DNA of 64,000 nt from Hydrogenophaga flava NBRC 102514 (GTDB lineage: Bacteria > Pseudomonadota > Gammaproteobacteria > Burkholderiales > Burkholderiaceae_C), in the NCBI RefSeq assembly GCF_001571145.1, contig NZ_BCTF01000003.1:186001-250000 (forward strand). The letters run 5' to 3'. Made by a program: the position numbers and the translations under genes. The notes below the pieces were generated by a model that searched no databases, was not told where the DNA came from, and was given only the letters and a program-made list of their open reading frames with translations. Positions 41,058 to 51,937 of the stretch are shown one piece after another (positions within the stretch are counted from its first letter, which is position 1; the number at the start of each line of letters is the position of its first letter).

Positions 41058-43103
41058 ATGAGCCAGCGCCGCCTGTTCGTCACCACCGCCCTGCCCTACG
41101 CCAACGGCCACTTCCACATCGGCCACATCATGGAATACATCCAGGCCGACATCTGGGTGCGGTTCCAGCGCATGCAGGGCCACGAGGTGCACTTCGTCTG
41201 CGCCGACGACGCGCACGGCGCGCCCATCATGATCGCGGCCGAGAAGGCCGGCAAGACGCCGCAGCAGTTCGTGGCCGACATCGCCACAGGACGGCAGCAG
41301 TACCTCAACGGCTTCCACATCGGCTTCGACAACTGGCACAGCACCGACGGCCCGGAGAACCACGAACTGGCACAGGACGTGTACCGCGCCCTCAAGGCCA
41401 ATGACCTGATCGAGACCCGCACCATCGAGCAGTTCTTCGACCCCGAGAAGGCCATGTTCCTGCCCGACCGCTTCATCAAGGGCGAATGCCCCAAGTGCGG
41501 CGCCAAGGACCAGTACGGCGACAACTGCGAGGTCTGCGGCGCGGTCTATGCACCCACCGAGCTGAAGAACCCGTACTCGGCCCTGTCGGGTGCCACGCCG
41601 GTGCTCAAGCACTCGGACCACTTCTTCTTCAAGCTCTCCGACCCGCGCTGCCTGGACTTCCTCAAGGGCTGGACCACCAGCGGTGCCGTGCAGCCCGAGG
41701 TGCTCAACAAGATCACCGAGTGGATCGCCCCGGGCGAGGACGGCAAGCCCAAGATGGGCGACTGGGACATCAGCCGCGACGCGCCCTACTTCGGCATTCA
41801 GATCCCGGACGCGCCGGGCAAGTATTTCTATGTGTGGCTGGACGCCCCGATCGGCTACCTGGCCTCGCTGAAAAACTACTTCGGCAAGACGGGCCGCGAC
41901 TTCGATGCCTTCATGGGCGACCCGTCCACCGAGCAGTACCACTTCATCGGCAAGGACATCATCACCTTCCACACGCTGTTCTGGCCGGCGATGCTGCACT
42001 TCAGCGGCCGCAAGGTGCCCAACGCGGTCTTCGTGCACGGCTTCCTGACCATCAACAACGGCGAGAAGATGAGCAAGAGCCGGGGGACCGGCCTGTCGCC
42101 GCTGAAGTACCTGGAACTGGGCATGAACCCCGAGTGGCTGCGCTACTACCTGGCGGCCAAGCTCTCGGGCAAGAACGAGGACGTGGACTTCAACGCCGAA
42201 GACTTCATGCTGCGGGTCAACAGCGACCTGGTCGGCAAGTTCGTCAACATCGTCTCGCGCTCGGCCGGCTTCATCACCAAGCGCTTCGGTGGCCAGCTAT
42301 CGTCGGCCAGCGATGCGCAAAGCATTGAGCTGCTGGCGGCAATCCGAGGCGCTGCGACCGAGATCGCGGAGTTCTACGACACCCGTGAGTATGGGAAGGC
42401 AATGCGGGTCATCATGGCACTGGCCGACCGCGTCAACGCCTACGTGGACCAGCACAAGCCCTGGGACCTGGCCAAGGACGCCGCCAACGACGCGCGCCTG
42501 CAGCAGGTCTGCTCGGTGCTGGTCAATGCCTTCACCGTCCTGGCCCGCTACCTCGCGCCCGTTCTCCCCGAACTCGCCGGCAAGGTGCAGGCGCTCACCG
42601 GTGCCGACCTGAAGGACTGGCACAACGCCGCCGACGTCGCGGCCATCCAGCCCTACCAGCACCTGATGCAGCGCGTGGACGTCAAGCAACTGGACGCCCT
42701 GTTCGAACCGCCGCCGGTGCCCGAAGAACCCAAGACCGTGCCCGGCGGCGAAGAGATCGCGCCCACCATCTCCATCGACGACTTCGCCAAAGTCGACCTG
42801 CGCATCGCGCAGATCGTCAAGTGCGAGGCGGTGGAAGGCTCGACCAAGCTGCTGCGCCTGACGCTGGACGTGGGCGAAGGCCGGACGCGCAACGTCTTCA
42901 GCGGCATCGCCAGCATGTACAAGCCCGAGGACCTCGAAGGCAAGCTGACCGTGATGGTGGCCAACCTGGCACCGCGCAAGATGAAGTTCGGCGTCAGCGA
43001 AGGCATGGTGCTGGCCGCCAGCCACGCCGACGAGAAGGCACAGCCCGGCATCCACGTGCTGCAGCCCTGGCCGGGCGCCCAGCCAGGCATGCGCATCCAC
43101 TGA
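41058..43103 (+). CDS. metG: Methionine--tRNA ligase
   Basis: 681 residues. Class I synthetase: HIGH-type motif FHIGH (about 15-19), four zinc Cys in [18 protein letters not shown] (near 145-162), KMSKS motif ([11 protein letters not shown], near 335), and a C-terminal tRNA-binding OB-fold domain ([20 protein letters not shown] to the end) used for dimerisation in bacteria. Charges initiator and elongator tRNA-Met. It is followed 13 bases later by a DUF1275 gene. Confidence 0.99.
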   Translation: MSQRRLFVTTALPYANGHFHIGHIMEYIQADIWVRFQRMQGHEVHFVCADDAHGAPIMIAAEKAGKTPQQFVADIATGRQQYLNGFHIGFDNWHSTDGPENHELAQDVYRALKANDLIETRTIEQFFDPEKAMFLPDRFIKGECPKCGAKDQYGDNCEVCGAVYAPTELKNPYSALSGATPVLKHSDHFFFKLSDPRCLDFLKGWTTSGAVQPEVLNKITEWIAPGEDGKPKMGDWDISRDAPYFGIQIPDAPGKYFYVWLDAPIGYLASLKNYFGKTGRDFDAFMGDPSTEQYHFIGKDIITFHTLFWPAMLHFSGRKVPNAVFVHGFLTINNGEKMSKSRGTGLSPLKYLELGMNPEWLRYYLAAKLSGKNEDVDFNAEDFMLRVNSDLVGKFVNIVSRSAGFITKRFGGQLSSASDAQSIELLAAIRGAATEIAEFYDTREYGKAMRVIMALADRVNAYVDQHKPWDLAKDAANDARLQQVCSVLVNAFTVLARYLAPVLPELAGKVQALTGADLKDWHNAADVAAIQPYQHLMQRVDVKQLDALFEPPPVPEEPKTVPGGEEIAPTISIDDFAKVDLRIAQIVKCEAVEGSTKLLRLTLDVGEGRTRNVFSGIASMYKPEDLEGKLTVMVANLAPRKMKFGVSEGMVLAASHADEKAQPGIHVLQPWPGAQPGMRIH

Positions 43104-43116
43104 CCGGCCACCGCAC

Positions 43117-43857
43117 GTGTTCGCCCCCATCCGAGGCTTCACCGCCCTGCAGCGCACGCCGCAGGCCGACCTGAAGCTGGGCACGGTGCTGGCCTTCGTG
43201 GCCGGCGCCGCCAACGCGGGCGGCTTCCTGGCCGTGGGCCAGTACACCTCGCACATGACGGGCATGCTCTCGGCGCTGGCCGACAACCTGGTGCTCGGGC
43301 AGTTCGTACTGGTGGGTGCAGGACTGGTCTCGGTGCTCGCCTTCATGCTGGGCGCCATGAGCACCGCCTGGATCGTCAACTGGGGCATGCGCCTGCAGCT
43401 GCGCAGCGCCTACGGTCTGCCGCTGCTGCTGGAAGCCGTGCTGTTGCTGGTGTTCGGCCTGTTCGGCGCCGTCATGAGCCTGTGGCACACCGTGTTCCTG
43501 CCGGTCACCGTGGTGCTGCTCTGCTACATCATGGGCCTGCAGAACGCGGTCATCACCAAGATTTCGCAGGCCCGCATCCGCACCACCCATGTGACCGGAC
43601 TGGTCACCGACCTGGGTATCGAACTGGGCAAGCTGCTCTACGTGAACCGCCACCCGGACATGCAACCGGTGCGGGCCGACCGCGAGCGCCTGCGGGTGCA
43701 TGCCCAGCTGGTCCTCAGCTTCCTGATTGGCGGTATTGCAGGCGCCCTGGGCTTCAAGCACCTGGGCTACATCAGCACCCTGCCGCTGGCACTTGCACTG
43801 CTGCTGCTGGTGCTGCGCCCCCTGCTGGACGACTGGCAGCACCTGCGCGCCGGCTGA
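43117..43857 (+). CDS. DUF1275 (YoaK-like) membrane protein
   Basis: 246 residues from a GTG at 43117. Six predicted membrane helices with the family features AFVAGAANAGGFLAVGQYTSHMTGMLS at the N-terminus and MGLQNAVITKISQARIRTTHVTGLVTDLG in the middle. The transported substrate, if any, is unknown. It lies just after metG and may share its transcript. It ends 15 bases from the convergent lipoprotein gene. Confidence 0.9.
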   Translation: MFAPIRGFTALQRTPQADLKLGTVLAFVAGAANAGGFLAVGQYTSHMTGMLSALADNLVLGQFVLVGAGLVSVLAFMLGAMSTAWIVNWGMRLQLRSAYGLPLLLEAVLLLVFGLFGAVMSLWHTVFLPVTVVLLCYIMGLQNAVITKISQARIRTTHVTGLVTDLGIELGKLLYVNRHPDMQPVRADRERLRVHAQLVLSFLIGGIAGALGFKHLGYISTLPLALALLLLVLRPLLDDWQHLRAG

Positions 43858-43872
43858 AACGCCGGGACCTTC

Positions 43873-44379
43873 TCAGCGGGCCCGGTCCAGTTCGGGGTCT
43901 CGCACCGACAAAGTCGAGATCACACGCAGGTCCGGGCTGAAGATGACGGTGAACAGCTGGCTGTCACTTTCGTTCGGTCCGTCACGCCATCGCCAGTCGT
44001 AGTGGACCTCCTTCTTGAGGGCGTACTCGGTCACCTTCATCGGTTTGCCCAGCAGCTTGCGCACGTCTTCCATGGCCATGCCAGGCCGGATCTCGGCGAA
44101 GGTCCCCGGGTTGAGCACCTGCCGCAGGGCCGCCATCTTGCCGTCCGGGCCGATGGTGATCTGGTAGTTCTGGTAGCCCTCGGGCTGGCGGTTGTATTCG
44201 TAGATCTGGGCGCCATCCGGCCCGTCCCAAACCGCCTCGGGCGCCCCGAACTTCTCGCGCACATCGGCCTCGGTCGAGACACCCTCCTCCAGTTCGCTGA
44301 TGGCGCGCTGGTCGCAGGCCGTCAGCAGCACCGCCCCCAGCAGGAGGCATCCCAAGCGGTTGAACATCTGTGAGGTCAT
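43873..44379 (-). CDS. Lipoprotein, SmpA/BamE-like
   Basis: 168 residues. Signal with lipobox VLLTAC (Cys about 22). The mature part has two related segments reminiscent of the SmpA/BamE fold: GVSTEADVREKFGAPEAVW and IRPGMAMEDVRKLLGKPMKV, each a 'start-motif, helix, turn' unit, and ends in a strand pair with HYDWRW. Probably an outer-membrane-anchored periplasmic protein. Whether it belongs to the BAM complex is uncertain; true BamE is usually shorter. An internal ATG at 44367 (MFNRL) is an alternative start. Confidence 0.8.
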   Translation of the reverse strand: MTSQMFNRLGCLLLGAVLLTACDQRAISELEEGVSTEADVREKFGAPEAVWDGPDGAQIYEYNRQPEGYQNYQITIGPDGKMAALRQVLNPGTFAEIRPGMAMEDVRKLLGKPMKVTEYALKKEVHYDWRWRDGPNESDSQLFTVIFSPDLRVISTLSVRDPELDRAR

Positions 44380-44474
44380 GGGTCGCACCGGGAAGGTCAA
44401 AAATTCAGTGTATACCCTGACATCACCACCCCATGCACCATGGCGCGGGGGTATGCAAACGGTAACATCTGACG

Positions 44475-46139
44475 ATGCTGAACAACCTGCCCCCGCTGGC
44501 GCCGTTCCGGCCCCGCCTGTTCCAGGACATCCGCGGCTACAACAGCGAAAAGCTGGTGCGCGACATGGGGGCCGGCGCCACGGTCGGCATCGTGGCGCTG
44601 CCACTGGCCATGGCGTTTGCCATCGCCAGCGGCCTCAAGCCGGAGGCCGGCCTGTGGACGGCCATCATCGCCGGCTTCCTCATTTCCGCCCTGGGCGGCA
44701 CCTCGGTGCAGATCGGCGGTCCGGCCGGCGCCTTCATCGTCATCGTCTACGGCATCGTCGAGCGCTACGGCGTGGCCAACCTGCTGATCGCCACCGCCAG
44801 TGCCGGCGTGCTGCTGTTCCTGCTGGGTCTCTTCCGCCTCGGCACCCTGGTGCGCTACGTGCCGGTCAGCGTGGTGATCGGCTTCACCAACGGCATCGCG
44901 GTGCTGATCGCGCTCTCGCAGGTGCGCGACTGGCTCGGGCTGGACATCGCCAAGATGCCGGGCGATTTCTTCGGCCAGATCGCCACCATCGCCCAGCACT
45001 TGGGCAGCTTCAATCCCTACGCCTGCCTGCTGGGCGTGCTGTGCGTGGTGGGCCTGTTCATCTGGCCGCGGCTGTGGGCGGTGGACTCGCAGTTCCGGCG
45101 CCAGCTGGAGCAGGTGGACACCATCAGCGCGCTCAAGGCCACCTCGCGGCTGCCGGCGCCGGTGGTGGCGCTGGTGACGCTGACGCTGCTGGCCTGGCTG
45201 CTGCAGATGCCGGTCGAGACCATCGGCTCCCGCTTCGGTGGCATCCCGCAGGGCCTGCCGACCTTCGAACTGCCCGACTTCAGCTGGCAGACCGTGAAGC
45301 TCCTGGTGACGCCCACGCTCACCATCGCGCTGTTAGGCGCGATCGAGTCGCTGCTCTGCGCCCGCGTCGCCGACCAGCTCGGTGACACCCCCAAGCACGA
45401 CCCCAATCAGGAGCTCATGGCGCAAGGGGTAGCGAACTTCGCCGTGCCCTTCTTCGGCGGCATGCCAGCCACCGGCACCATCGCGCGCACGGTGACGAAC
45501 ATCCGCGCAGGGGCGGTGTCGCCGGTCGCGGGCATTGTGCACGCGGGCACGCTGGCCGCCGTGGTCCTGATCGCCGCACCGCTGGCGCAGCACATCCCGC
45601 TGGCGGTGCTGGCCGGCGTGCTGCTGTTCGTGGCCTGGAACATGGGCGAGTGGCGCGAGTTCGGTCGCCTCAAGCAGTTCACCAACCACTACCGCCTCAT
45701 GATGGTCTCCACCTTCCTGGTGACCATCGTGTTCGACCTCACCGTGGCCGTGGAACTGGGCTTGGTGCTGGCCTGCCTGCTGTTCGTGAGGCGCCAGAGC
45801 GATATCTTCCGCGCCGACCCGGTGCCCCAGCAGCACCCCGGGCAGCTCCACTTCAGGCTCTATGGCTCGCTGTTCTTCGGGGCCGTCGCCAAGATCGACC
45901 CCATCGTGGCTTCGGTCGAGCGGGCGCCGGCGGGCTTGGCGGTGACACTGGACGCCAGCCGGCTGATCTCCCTGGACACCACCGGCCTGGATGCACTGGA
46001 ACAGTTGCACAAGGCCATCCTCAAGCGCGGAGGCACCCTGGAACTGACCGAGCTGAATCCGCAACCGCAATCGCTGATCGAACGCTCCGGCTTCGGCGCC
46101 CGGCTGCGGGGCGAGGCTGCCGACCGGCACGCCGGATGA
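44475..46139 (+). CDS. SulP-family anion transporter with STAS domain
   Basis: 554 residues. The SulP transport domain spans about 1-410 with a dozen hydrophobic segments and the signature GIVALPLAMAFAIASGLKPEAGLW plus GGTSVQIGGPAGAF. The STAS domain (about 450-545) includes VTLDASRLISLDTTGLDALEQL. Family members move sulfate, bicarbonate or organic anions by proton or sodium coupling; the substrate cannot be assigned. It stands alone with its own upstream region. Confidence 0.94.
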   Translation: MLNNLPPLAPFRPRLFQDIRGYNSEKLVRDMGAGATVGIVALPLAMAFAIASGLKPEAGLWTAIIAGFLISALGGTSVQIGGPAGAFIVIVYGIVERYGVANLLIATASAGVLLFLLGLFRLGTLVRYVPVSVVIGFTNGIAVLIALSQVRDWLGLDIAKMPGDFFGQIATIAQHLGSFNPYACLLGVLCVVGLFIWPRLWAVDSQFRRQLEQVDTISALKATSRLPAPVVALVTLTLLAWLLQMPVETIGSRFGGIPQGLPTFELPDFSWQTVKLLVTPTLTIALLGAIESLLCARVADQLGDTPKHDPNQELMAQGVANFAVPFFGGMPATGTIARTVTNIRAGAVSPVAGIVHAGTLAAVVLIAAPLAQHIPLAVLAGVLLFVAWNMGEWREFGRLKQFTNHYRLMMVSTFLVTIVFDLTVAVELGLVLACLLFVRRQSDIFRADPVPQQHPGQLHFRLYGSLFFGAVAKIDPIVASVERAPAGLAVTLDASRLISLDTTGLDALEQLHKAILKRGGTLELTELNPQPQSLIERSGFGARLRGEAADRHAG

Positions 46140-46153
46140 AACGGGCCGACCGG

Positions 46154-46159
46154 TAAAAT
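46154..46159 (+). promoter_or_regulatory. Putative -10 box of the DUF3460-scpA-nadB group
   Basis: TAAAAT followed by CGCGGG, 40 bases before the DUF3460 ATG. Same layout as at metG. Confidence 0.45.
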
Positions 46160-46199
46160 CGCGGGTTTTCCGCTGACCGGCGCCCTGCGCCTTCTTGCC

Positions 46200-46412
46200 A
46201 TGAGCATTTTCGGCCGCCCCCACTACACCTCCGACACCACACAGTTCATCGACCAGCTCAAGTCCAGCCGGCCCGAGATCGAGCAGGGTCAGCTTCAAGG
46301 GCGTTCGCTTCTGTGGGACAAGCAGGTCGACCGCGACCTGCTCGCCCAGGCGCAGGCCGCGCGCGTGCCGCAGCAGCCCTACGTCTACCAGACCCAGCCC
46401 GATCCGCACTGA
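46200..46412 (+). CDS. DUF3460 family protein
   Basis: 70 residues, soluble, no signal. The sequence MSIFGRPHYTSDTTQFIDQL and GRSLLWDKQVDRDLLAQAQAARV is characteristic of DUF3460, a short family of Burkholderiales with no known function, usually just upstream of scpA, as here (22 bases). Confidence 0.93.
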   Translation: MSIFGRPHYTSDTTQFIDQLKSSRPEIEQGQLQGRSLLWDKQVDRDLLAQAQAARVPQQPYVYQTQPDPH

Positions 46413-46434
46413 GCCATTCCGTCCCGAGCCTGCG

Positions 46435-47289
46435 ATGAGCAACGAGGCCGGCGCACTCGATGCGCCCCCGGAGGGTCTGGATGCCGTGCTGCCCGACGTG
46501 GTCGACCAGGTGGCGCTGGCGCGCCTGTACGGTGAGCCGCTGTTCGACCTGCCGCGCGACCTGTACATCCCGCCAGACGCCTTGCAGGTCTTCCTCGAAG
46601 CCTTCGAGGGCCCGCTGGACTTGCTGCTCTACCTGATCCGCAAGCAGAACTTCAACATCCTCGACATCCCGATGGCGGCGGTGACCCGCCAGTACCTGAG
46701 CTACGTCGACGAGATCCGCGCCAGCAACCTCGAACTGGCGGCCGAGTACCTGCTGATGGCGGCCATGCTGATCGAGATCAAGTCGCGCATGCTGCTGCCG
46801 CCCAAGAAGACGGCCGAGGGCGAAGAAGCCGAAGACCCGCGCGCCGAGCTGGTGCGCCGGCTGCTCGAATACGAACAGATGAAGCTGGCCGCCCAGCGCC
46901 TGGCCGAGGTGCCGCAGTACGGCCGCGACTTCCTGCGCGCCCAGGTGTACGTCGAGCAGGCGCTGCAACCGCGCTTCCCCGATGTCACTGCCCTCGACCT
47001 GCAGTCGGCCTGGCGCGACATCATGAAACGCGCCAAGCTGGTCCAGCACCACAAGATCAGCCGCGAGGAGCTCTCGGTGCGCGAGCACATGAGCATCGTG
47101 CTGCGCCATCTACAGGGCCGCAAGTTCGTCGAGTTCGGCGAACTGTTCGACACCACCCGCGGCCCGCAGGTCATGGTCGTCACCTTCATCGCCATGCTCG
47201 AACTGGCCAAGGAAACGCTGATCGAGCTGACCCAGGCCGAGGCCTTCGCGCCGATCTACGTGCGCCTGGCCTACACCCCAGCATCATGA
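46435..47289 (+). CDS. scpA: Segregation and condensation protein A
   Basis: 284 residues. Kleisin subunit of the SMC-ScpAB condensin that organises and separates chromosomes. Family features: [24 protein letters not shown] (near 61-84), [18 protein letters not shown], and the C-terminal winged-helix region [18 protein letters not shown]. Its stop overlaps the nadB start (ATGA). scpB is not in this window. Confidence 0.97.
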   Translation: MSNEAGALDAPPEGLDAVLPDVVDQVALARLYGEPLFDLPRDLYIPPDALQVFLEAFEGPLDLLLYLIRKQNFNILDIPMAAVTRQYLSYVDEIRASNLELAAEYLLMAAMLIEIKSRMLLPPKKTAEGEEAEDPRAELVRRLLEYEQMKLAAQRLAEVPQYGRDFLRAQVYVEQALQPRFPDVTALDLQSAWRDIMKRAKLVQHHKISREELSVREHMSIVLRHLQGRKFVEFGELFDTTRGPQVMVVTFIAMLELAKETLIELTQAEAFAPIYVRLAYTPAS

Positions 47290-48887
47290 CCACCCATACT
47301 TTTGACGTCCTCATCATCGGCAGCGGACTGGCCGGCCTGACCGCCGCCCTCAAGCTGGCCCCCACCCACCGTGTGGCCGTGGTGACCAAGCGCGGCATCT
47401 CCGACGGCTCCAGCAACTGGGCCCAGGGCGGCATTGCCGCCGTGCTGGCAGAGGGCGACAGCTACGCCTCGCACGTGGACGACACCCTGGTGGCCGGCGC
47501 CGGACTGTGCGACCTGGAAGCCACCCAGTTCACGGTCGAGAACGCTCCGGCGGCCATCGCATGGCTGCAGGAACTGGGCGTTCCCTTCTCCACCGAAAAC
47601 GGCGAGCTGCACCTGACCCGCGAGGGCGGCCACACCCACCGTCGCATTGTGCACGCCACCGATGCCACTGGTGCCGCCGTCCAGGCCACATTGAGCAGCC
47701 TGGCCCGCAAGACCCCCGGTATCACGTTCTTCGAGAACCACATGCTGGTGGACCTGATCACCGATGCCAAGCTGCCCGGACACCAGCCCGGCAACAGTGC
47801 CCAGCGCTGTCACGGCGCCTATGTGCTGGACGTGGACCGCGACGAGGTCGAGACCTTCGCGGCACCGCACACCATCCTGGCCACCGGCGGCGCGGGCAAG
47901 GTCTATCTGTACACCACCAACCCCGACACCGCCACCGGCGACGGCATTGCCGCCGGCTGGCGAGCGGGCTGCCGGGTCGGCAACATGGAATTCATCCAGT
48001 TCCACCCGACCTGCCTATACCACCCGCACGTCAAGAACTTCCTCATCACTGAGGCGGTGCGCGGTGAGGGCGGCCAGCTCAAGCTGCCGGCGCACCTGGG
48101 CGGCCACCGCTTCATGCCCGACCACGACCCGCGCGCCGAGCTGGCGCCGCGCGACATCGTGGCACGTGCCATCGACTACGAGATGAAGAAGCACGGCCTG
48201 GACTGCGTGCACCTGGACATCTCGCACAAGAGCCCGGAGTTCCTGAAGGAGCATTTCCCCAACATCCTGGCGCGCTGCGCCGAGCTGGGCATCGACATCA
48301 CGAAAGAGCCGATCCCCGTCGTACCGGCCGCGCACTACACCTGCGGCGGCGTGGTGACCGATCTGGCTGGCCGCACCGACATCGATGGCCTGTACGCGGT
48401 GGGAGAGACCACCTGCACCGGCCTGCACGGCGCCAACCGCCTCGCCAGCAATTCGCTGGTCGAGTGCATGGTGTTCGCCCAGGCTGCGGTCAAGGCCATC
48501 CACACCGCCACCACGGCGCCACGGCCCGAGATTCCGCTGTGGGATGCCAGCCGCGTCAAGGACGCCGACGAACAGGTGGTGATCTCGCACAACTGGGACG
48601 AGCTGCGCCGCTTCATGTGGGACTATGTGGGCATTGTGCGCACCAACAAGCGGCTGGAACGTGCGGCCCACCGGATCGCCCTGCTGCAGGGCGAAATCCA
48701 GGAGTTCTACGCCCAGTTCCACGTCACGCGTGACCTGCTGGAGTTGCGCAACCTGGTCCAGGTGGCCGACCTGATCGTGATGTCGGCCATGCTGCGCAGG
48801 GAAAGCCGCGGCCTGCACTACAGCCGCGACTACCCGGAAAAGCTCCCGGAAGCCCGCCCGACCATCCTCGTGCCCCCCGCGCGCTGA
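47286..48887 (+). CDS. nadB: L-aspartate oxidase
   Basis: 533 residues. FAD enzyme that makes iminoaspartate for NAD synthesis. FAD-binding [11 protein letters not shown] near the N-terminus, [31 protein letters not shown], and the catalytic region [13 protein letters not shown] (near 380). The C-terminal helical domain is present. Coupled to scpA by a four-base overlap. Confidence 0.98.
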   Translation: MTTHTFDVLIIGSGLAGLTAALKLAPTHRVAVVTKRGISDGSSNWAQGGIAAVLAEGDSYASHVDDTLVAGAGLCDLEATQFTVENAPAAIAWLQELGVPFSTENGELHLTREGGHTHRRIVHATDATGAAVQATLSSLARKTPGITFFENHMLVDLITDAKLPGHQPGNSAQRCHGAYVLDVDRDEVETFAAPHTILATGGAGKVYLYTTNPDTATGDGIAAGWRAGCRVGNMEFIQFHPTCLYHPHVKNFLITEAVRGEGGQLKLPAHLGGHRFMPDHDPRAELAPRDIVARAIDYEMKKHGLDCVHLDISHKSPEFLKEHFPNILARCAELGIDITKEPIPVVPAAHYTCGGVVTDLAGRTDIDGLYAVGETTCTGLHGANRLASNSLVECMVFAQAAVKAIHTATTAPRPEIPLWDASRVKDADEQVVISHNWDELRRFMWDYVGIVRTNKRLERAAHRIALLQGEIQEFYAQFHVTRDLLELRNLVQVADLIVMSAMLRRESRGLHYSRDYPEKLPEARPTILVPPAR

Positions 48888-48935
48888 TCTCCCGCACCGG
48901 CGGTGGTGGCGTGCGTCTCGCGCTACAGTAAGGGG

Positions 48936-51188
48936 ATGATCACCAACGCCGACCCCGGCAGCCTCGCCCCGCCTGCACCACAGGCCCATCCCGCCGCCAG
49001 CGCAGCGGCGGCGAGCTTTGCAGCGCTGCTGGGTCGGCTGGACTACCTGGGTGCGGCCGACATCGAGGCCATCCGGCGCGCGTACCGATTCGCCGACGAG
49101 GCCCACCTGGGCCAGCTGCGCAAGAACGGCGACCCCTACATCACCCATCCCATCGCGGTCGCGGCCCAGTGCGCCGAGTGGAAGCTGGATGCCCAGGCGC
49201 TGATGGCGGCCCTGATGCACGACGCGATGGAAGACTGCGGCGTGAGCAAGGTCGAACTCGTCGAACGCTTCGGCGCTCCGGTCGCGGACCTGGTCGACGG
49301 CCTGACCAAGCTGGAGAAGCTGGCCTTCGACACCCGCGAGCAGAACCAGGCCGAGTCCTTCCGCAAGATGCTGCTGGCGATGGCCAAGGACGTGCGGGTG
49401 ATCCTGATCAAGCTCGCCGACCGCACCCACAACATGCGCACCATGGGCGACATGCCGCGCAACAAGTGGCAGCGCATCAGCAGCGAGACGCTGGAGATCT
49501 ACGCCCCGATCGCCCACCGCCTCGGTCTGAACTTCACTTACCGCGAGCTGCAGGACCTGTCGTTCCGCTTCCTGCACCCCTGGCGCTACGAGGTGCTGTC
49601 CAAGGCGCTGAACAAATCCCGCAACCGCCGCAAGGACCTCATCGCCCGCGTGCAGAAAGAGGTGGAAGGCGCGTTTGCCCGCCACGGCATGCAGGTGCGC
49701 ATCGTCGGCCGGGAAAAGACGCTCTATTCCGTCTACCGCAAGATGGACAGCAAGCACCTGTCTTTCTCGCAGGTCACCGACATCTACGGTTTCCGCATCG
49801 TGGTGCCCGAGCTGACCGACTGCTACACCGGCATGGGCCTGCTGCACCAGCTCTACAAACCGGTGCCCGGCAAGTTCCGCGACTACGTGGCCATTCCCAA
49901 GGTCAACGGCTATCAGTCGCTGCACACCACCCTGATCGGCCCCTTCGGCACCAACATCGAGTTCCAGCTGCGCACCCACGCGATGGACGTGGTGGCCGAG
50001 TCTGGCGTCGCCGCCCACTGGCTGTACAAGGCCAACGAGCCCAACAGCGACACCACCCAGCGCCTGGGCACACAGTGGTTGCAGTCCCTGCTGGACATCC
50101 AGCAGGAAACGCACGATGCCAGCGAGTTCTGGGATCACATCAAGATCGACCTGTTTCCCGACGCGGTCTATGTGTTCACGCCCCAGAGCAAGATCCTCGC
50201 GCTGCCGCGGGGTGCCACGGTGATGGACTTCGCCTACGCCATCCACAGCGGCGTGGGCAACCGCGCCGTGGGTGCCCGCATCAACGGCGAACAGCGCCCG
50301 CTGCGCACCGAACTCGCCAACGGCGACGTGGTGGAGATTCTCACCAGCGAGTCCGCCGAGCCCAACCCGGCCTGGCTGTCCTTCGTCAAGACCGGTCGCG
50401 CGCGCTCCAAGATCCGGCACCACCTCAAGACGCTGGCACAGGAAAAGACACATCTGCTTGGTGAGCGCATGCTGGCGCAGGCACTGCGCTCCGAAGGCAT
50501 CGCCCAACTCCCCGATGCCAGTGGCGAGCACAAGGCCACCTGGGACAAGCTGTTGCGCTTCACCGGCACCAAGTCGCGCGAGGAACTGCTGTCAGACATC
50601 GGCATGGGCAAGCGCATCGCCAGCATGGTGGGCAAGAAGCTCGCCGTGCTGCTGGCCGAAACCGGGCTCAAACCCGACGCGGTGCTCATCAGCACCGAGC
50701 GCTACGCCACCGGTGAGGACGGATCGGTTTCCCAGGGGGTCGTCAGTCTGGATGGCAGCGAAGGCCTGTCGGTCCAGTTCGCGCGCTGCTGCCAGCCGAT
50801 CCCGGGCGACCGCATCGTGGGCTATCTCGGCCGTGGCGAGGGGCTGACGGTGCACACCGAAGACTGCCCCACTGGCAAGCGCCTGCTGGCGCGCGACGGT
50901 GAGCGCTTCCTGCAGGTCGAGTGGGCCGATGAGCCGACGCGTCCGTTCGACACCACCGTGGTGGTCACGGTCACCAACGGCAAGGGGGTTCTGGCTCGCG
51001 TGGCCTCCGCCATCGCCTCGGCCGAGGCGGACATCACCCACGTGGACATGGGCGACGAGCCCGCACAGACAGCCACCGACATCCGCTTCTCCGTGGCCGT
51101 GCGCGACCGGGTGCACCTTGCCGAAGTGCTGCGCAGCCTCAAGCGGACCACCTCGGTGATCAAGGCGCAGCGGTTCCGCGCCAGCTGA
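48936..51188 (+). CDS. spoT: Bifunctional (p)ppGpp synthetase/hydrolase
   Basis: 750 residues. HD hydrolase domain with intact His95-Asp96 (MHDAMED), synthetase domain with NGYQSLHTTLIGP and YGFRIVVPE, TGS domain (LPRGATVMDFAYAIHSGVGN), a zinc-finger-like/helical part with ARCCQPIPGD, and a C-terminal ACT domain. Because the HD residues are intact, it should both make and degrade (p)ppGpp. I start at the ATG at 48936; a TACAGT hexamer ends six bases before it. No rpoZ gene is adjacent, unlike in gammaproteobacteria. Confidence 0.96.
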   Translation: MITNADPGSLAPPAPQAHPAASAAAASFAALLGRLDYLGAADIEAIRRAYRFADEAHLGQLRKNGDPYITHPIAVAAQCAEWKLDAQALMAALMHDAMEDCGVSKVELVERFGAPVADLVDGLTKLEKLAFDTREQNQAESFRKMLLAMAKDVRVILIKLADRTHNMRTMGDMPRNKWQRISSETLEIYAPIAHRLGLNFTYRELQDLSFRFLHPWRYEVLSKALNKSRNRRKDLIARVQKEVEGAFARHGMQVRIVGREKTLYSVYRKMDSKHLSFSQVTDIYGFRIVVPELTDCYTGMGLLHQLYKPVPGKFRDYVAIPKVNGYQSLHTTLIGPFGTNIEFQLRTHAMDVVAESGVAAHWLYKANEPNSDTTQRLGTQWLQSLLDIQQETHDASEFWDHIKIDLFPDAVYVFTPQSKILALPRGATVMDFAYAIHSGVGNRAVGARINGEQRPLRTELANGDVVEILTSESAEPNPAWLSFVKTGRARSKIRHHLKTLAQEKTHLLGERMLAQALRSEGIAQLPDASGEHKATWDKLLRFTGTKSREELLSDIGMGKRIASMVGKKLAVLLAETGLKPDAVLISTERYATGEDGSVSQGVVSLDGSEGLSVQFARCCQPIPGDRIVGYLGRGEGLTVHTEDCPTGKRLLARDGERFLQVEWADEPTRPFDTTVVVTVTNGKGVLARVASAIASAEADITHVDMGDEPAQTATDIRFSVAVRDRVHLAEVLRSLKRTTSVIKAQRFRAS

Positions 51189-51198
51189 CTGGCAAGCG

Positions 51199-51756
51199 TC
51201 AGGCCCCGGGCGCGGGATAGCTGACCGAGAGGATTTCCAGTTCCTGGCTTCCGCCGGGGACCACCAGCCGGACCAGATCGCCCACGCGCGCCTTCAGCAG
51301 AGCCCGGGCCACCGGGGACACCCAGCTGATCTCGCCGCGGGCGCTGTCAGCCTCGTCCACGCCGAGTATGGTCACCGTGGTCTCCTTGCCCTCATCGTCC
51401 GTATAGATCACGGTGGCACCGAAGAACACCTGGTCGCCACCATGGTGCTGCGAGCAGTCCACCACCTCGGCGATCTCAAGCCGGCGCGTGAGAAAGCGGA
51501 TACGGCGGTCGATTTCACGCAGGCGCTTCTTGCCATAAAGATAGTCCCCGTTCTCGGACCGGTCTCCGTTGCTGGCGGCCCAGTGAACAATCTCGACGAT
51601 GCGGGGCCGCTCGTCGTCGATCAGCGCCATCAGCTCGGTCCGCAGCCGGTCGTAACCCGCCCGGGTGATGTAGTTCACCCCGGTCGGCAGCACCGCCGGT
51701 TCGGGCAGGTCGTCGTCTGCGTCGGAGTCGGTTTCGCGGGTGAATGCTTTGCTCAT
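51199..51756 (-). CDS. greB: Transcription elongation factor GreB
   Basis: 185 residues. N-terminal coiled coil with the acidic tip (SENGDYLYGKKRLREIDRRIRFL, near 75-97) that enters the RNA polymerase channel to restart stalled complexes, and a C-terminal FKBP-like domain (EISWVSPVARALLKARVGDLVRL). An extra acidic N-terminus of about 25 residues precedes the core. I start at MSKAFTRETD (51756). It is downstream of the tRNA pair but separated by a terminator, and ends ten bases from spoT. Confidence 0.95.
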   Translation of the reverse strand: MSKAFTRETDSDADDDLPEPAVLPTGVNYITRAGYDRLRTELMALIDDERPRIVEIVHWAASNGDRSENGDYLYGKKRLREIDRRIRFLTRRLEIAEVVDCSQHHGGDQVFFGATVIYTDDEGKETTVTILGVDEADSARGEISWVSPVARALLKARVGDLVRLVVPGGSQELEILSVSYPAPGA

Positions 51757-51800
51757 GAAAGAACGGCCCGGGAAGAACGTTTCGGAGCGGAAAAGAAAAA

Positions 51801-51825
51801 AGCCCGCAGCTTGTGACTGCGGGCT
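51801..51825. terminator. Intrinsic terminator after the tRNA pair
   Basis: AGCCCGCAG and CTGCGGGCT form a nine-base perfect stem around CTTGTGA; T-runs occur on both strands (AAAAAA before it, TTTT after it). It ends the minus-strand tRNA transcript just before greB. Confidence 0.9.
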
Positions 51826-51832
51826 TTTCATT

Positions 51833-51909
51833 TGGTGCGGCTGGCAGGAATCGAACCCACGGCCCCTTGGTTCGTAGCCAAGTACTCTATCCAGCTGAGC
51901 TACAGCCGC
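51833..51909 (-). tRNA. tRNA-Arg (ACG)
   Basis: 77 bases including encoded CCA. The acceptor arms GCGGCTG / CAGCCGC pair fully; D arm AGCTCAGCTGGATAGAGT; anticodon loop CTACGAA gives anticodon ACG (read as ICG); T arm GTGGGTTCGATTCC. Second gene of a minus-strand tRNA pair, followed by the terminator. Confidence 0.96.
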
Positions 51910-51937
51910 GAAGACATGCATTGTAGCACGGTTTTTT

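Noticed and set aside
48015-50531. 838-codon minus-strand frame opposite nadB and spoT
   Set aside because: Same antisense artefact; no recognisable domain.
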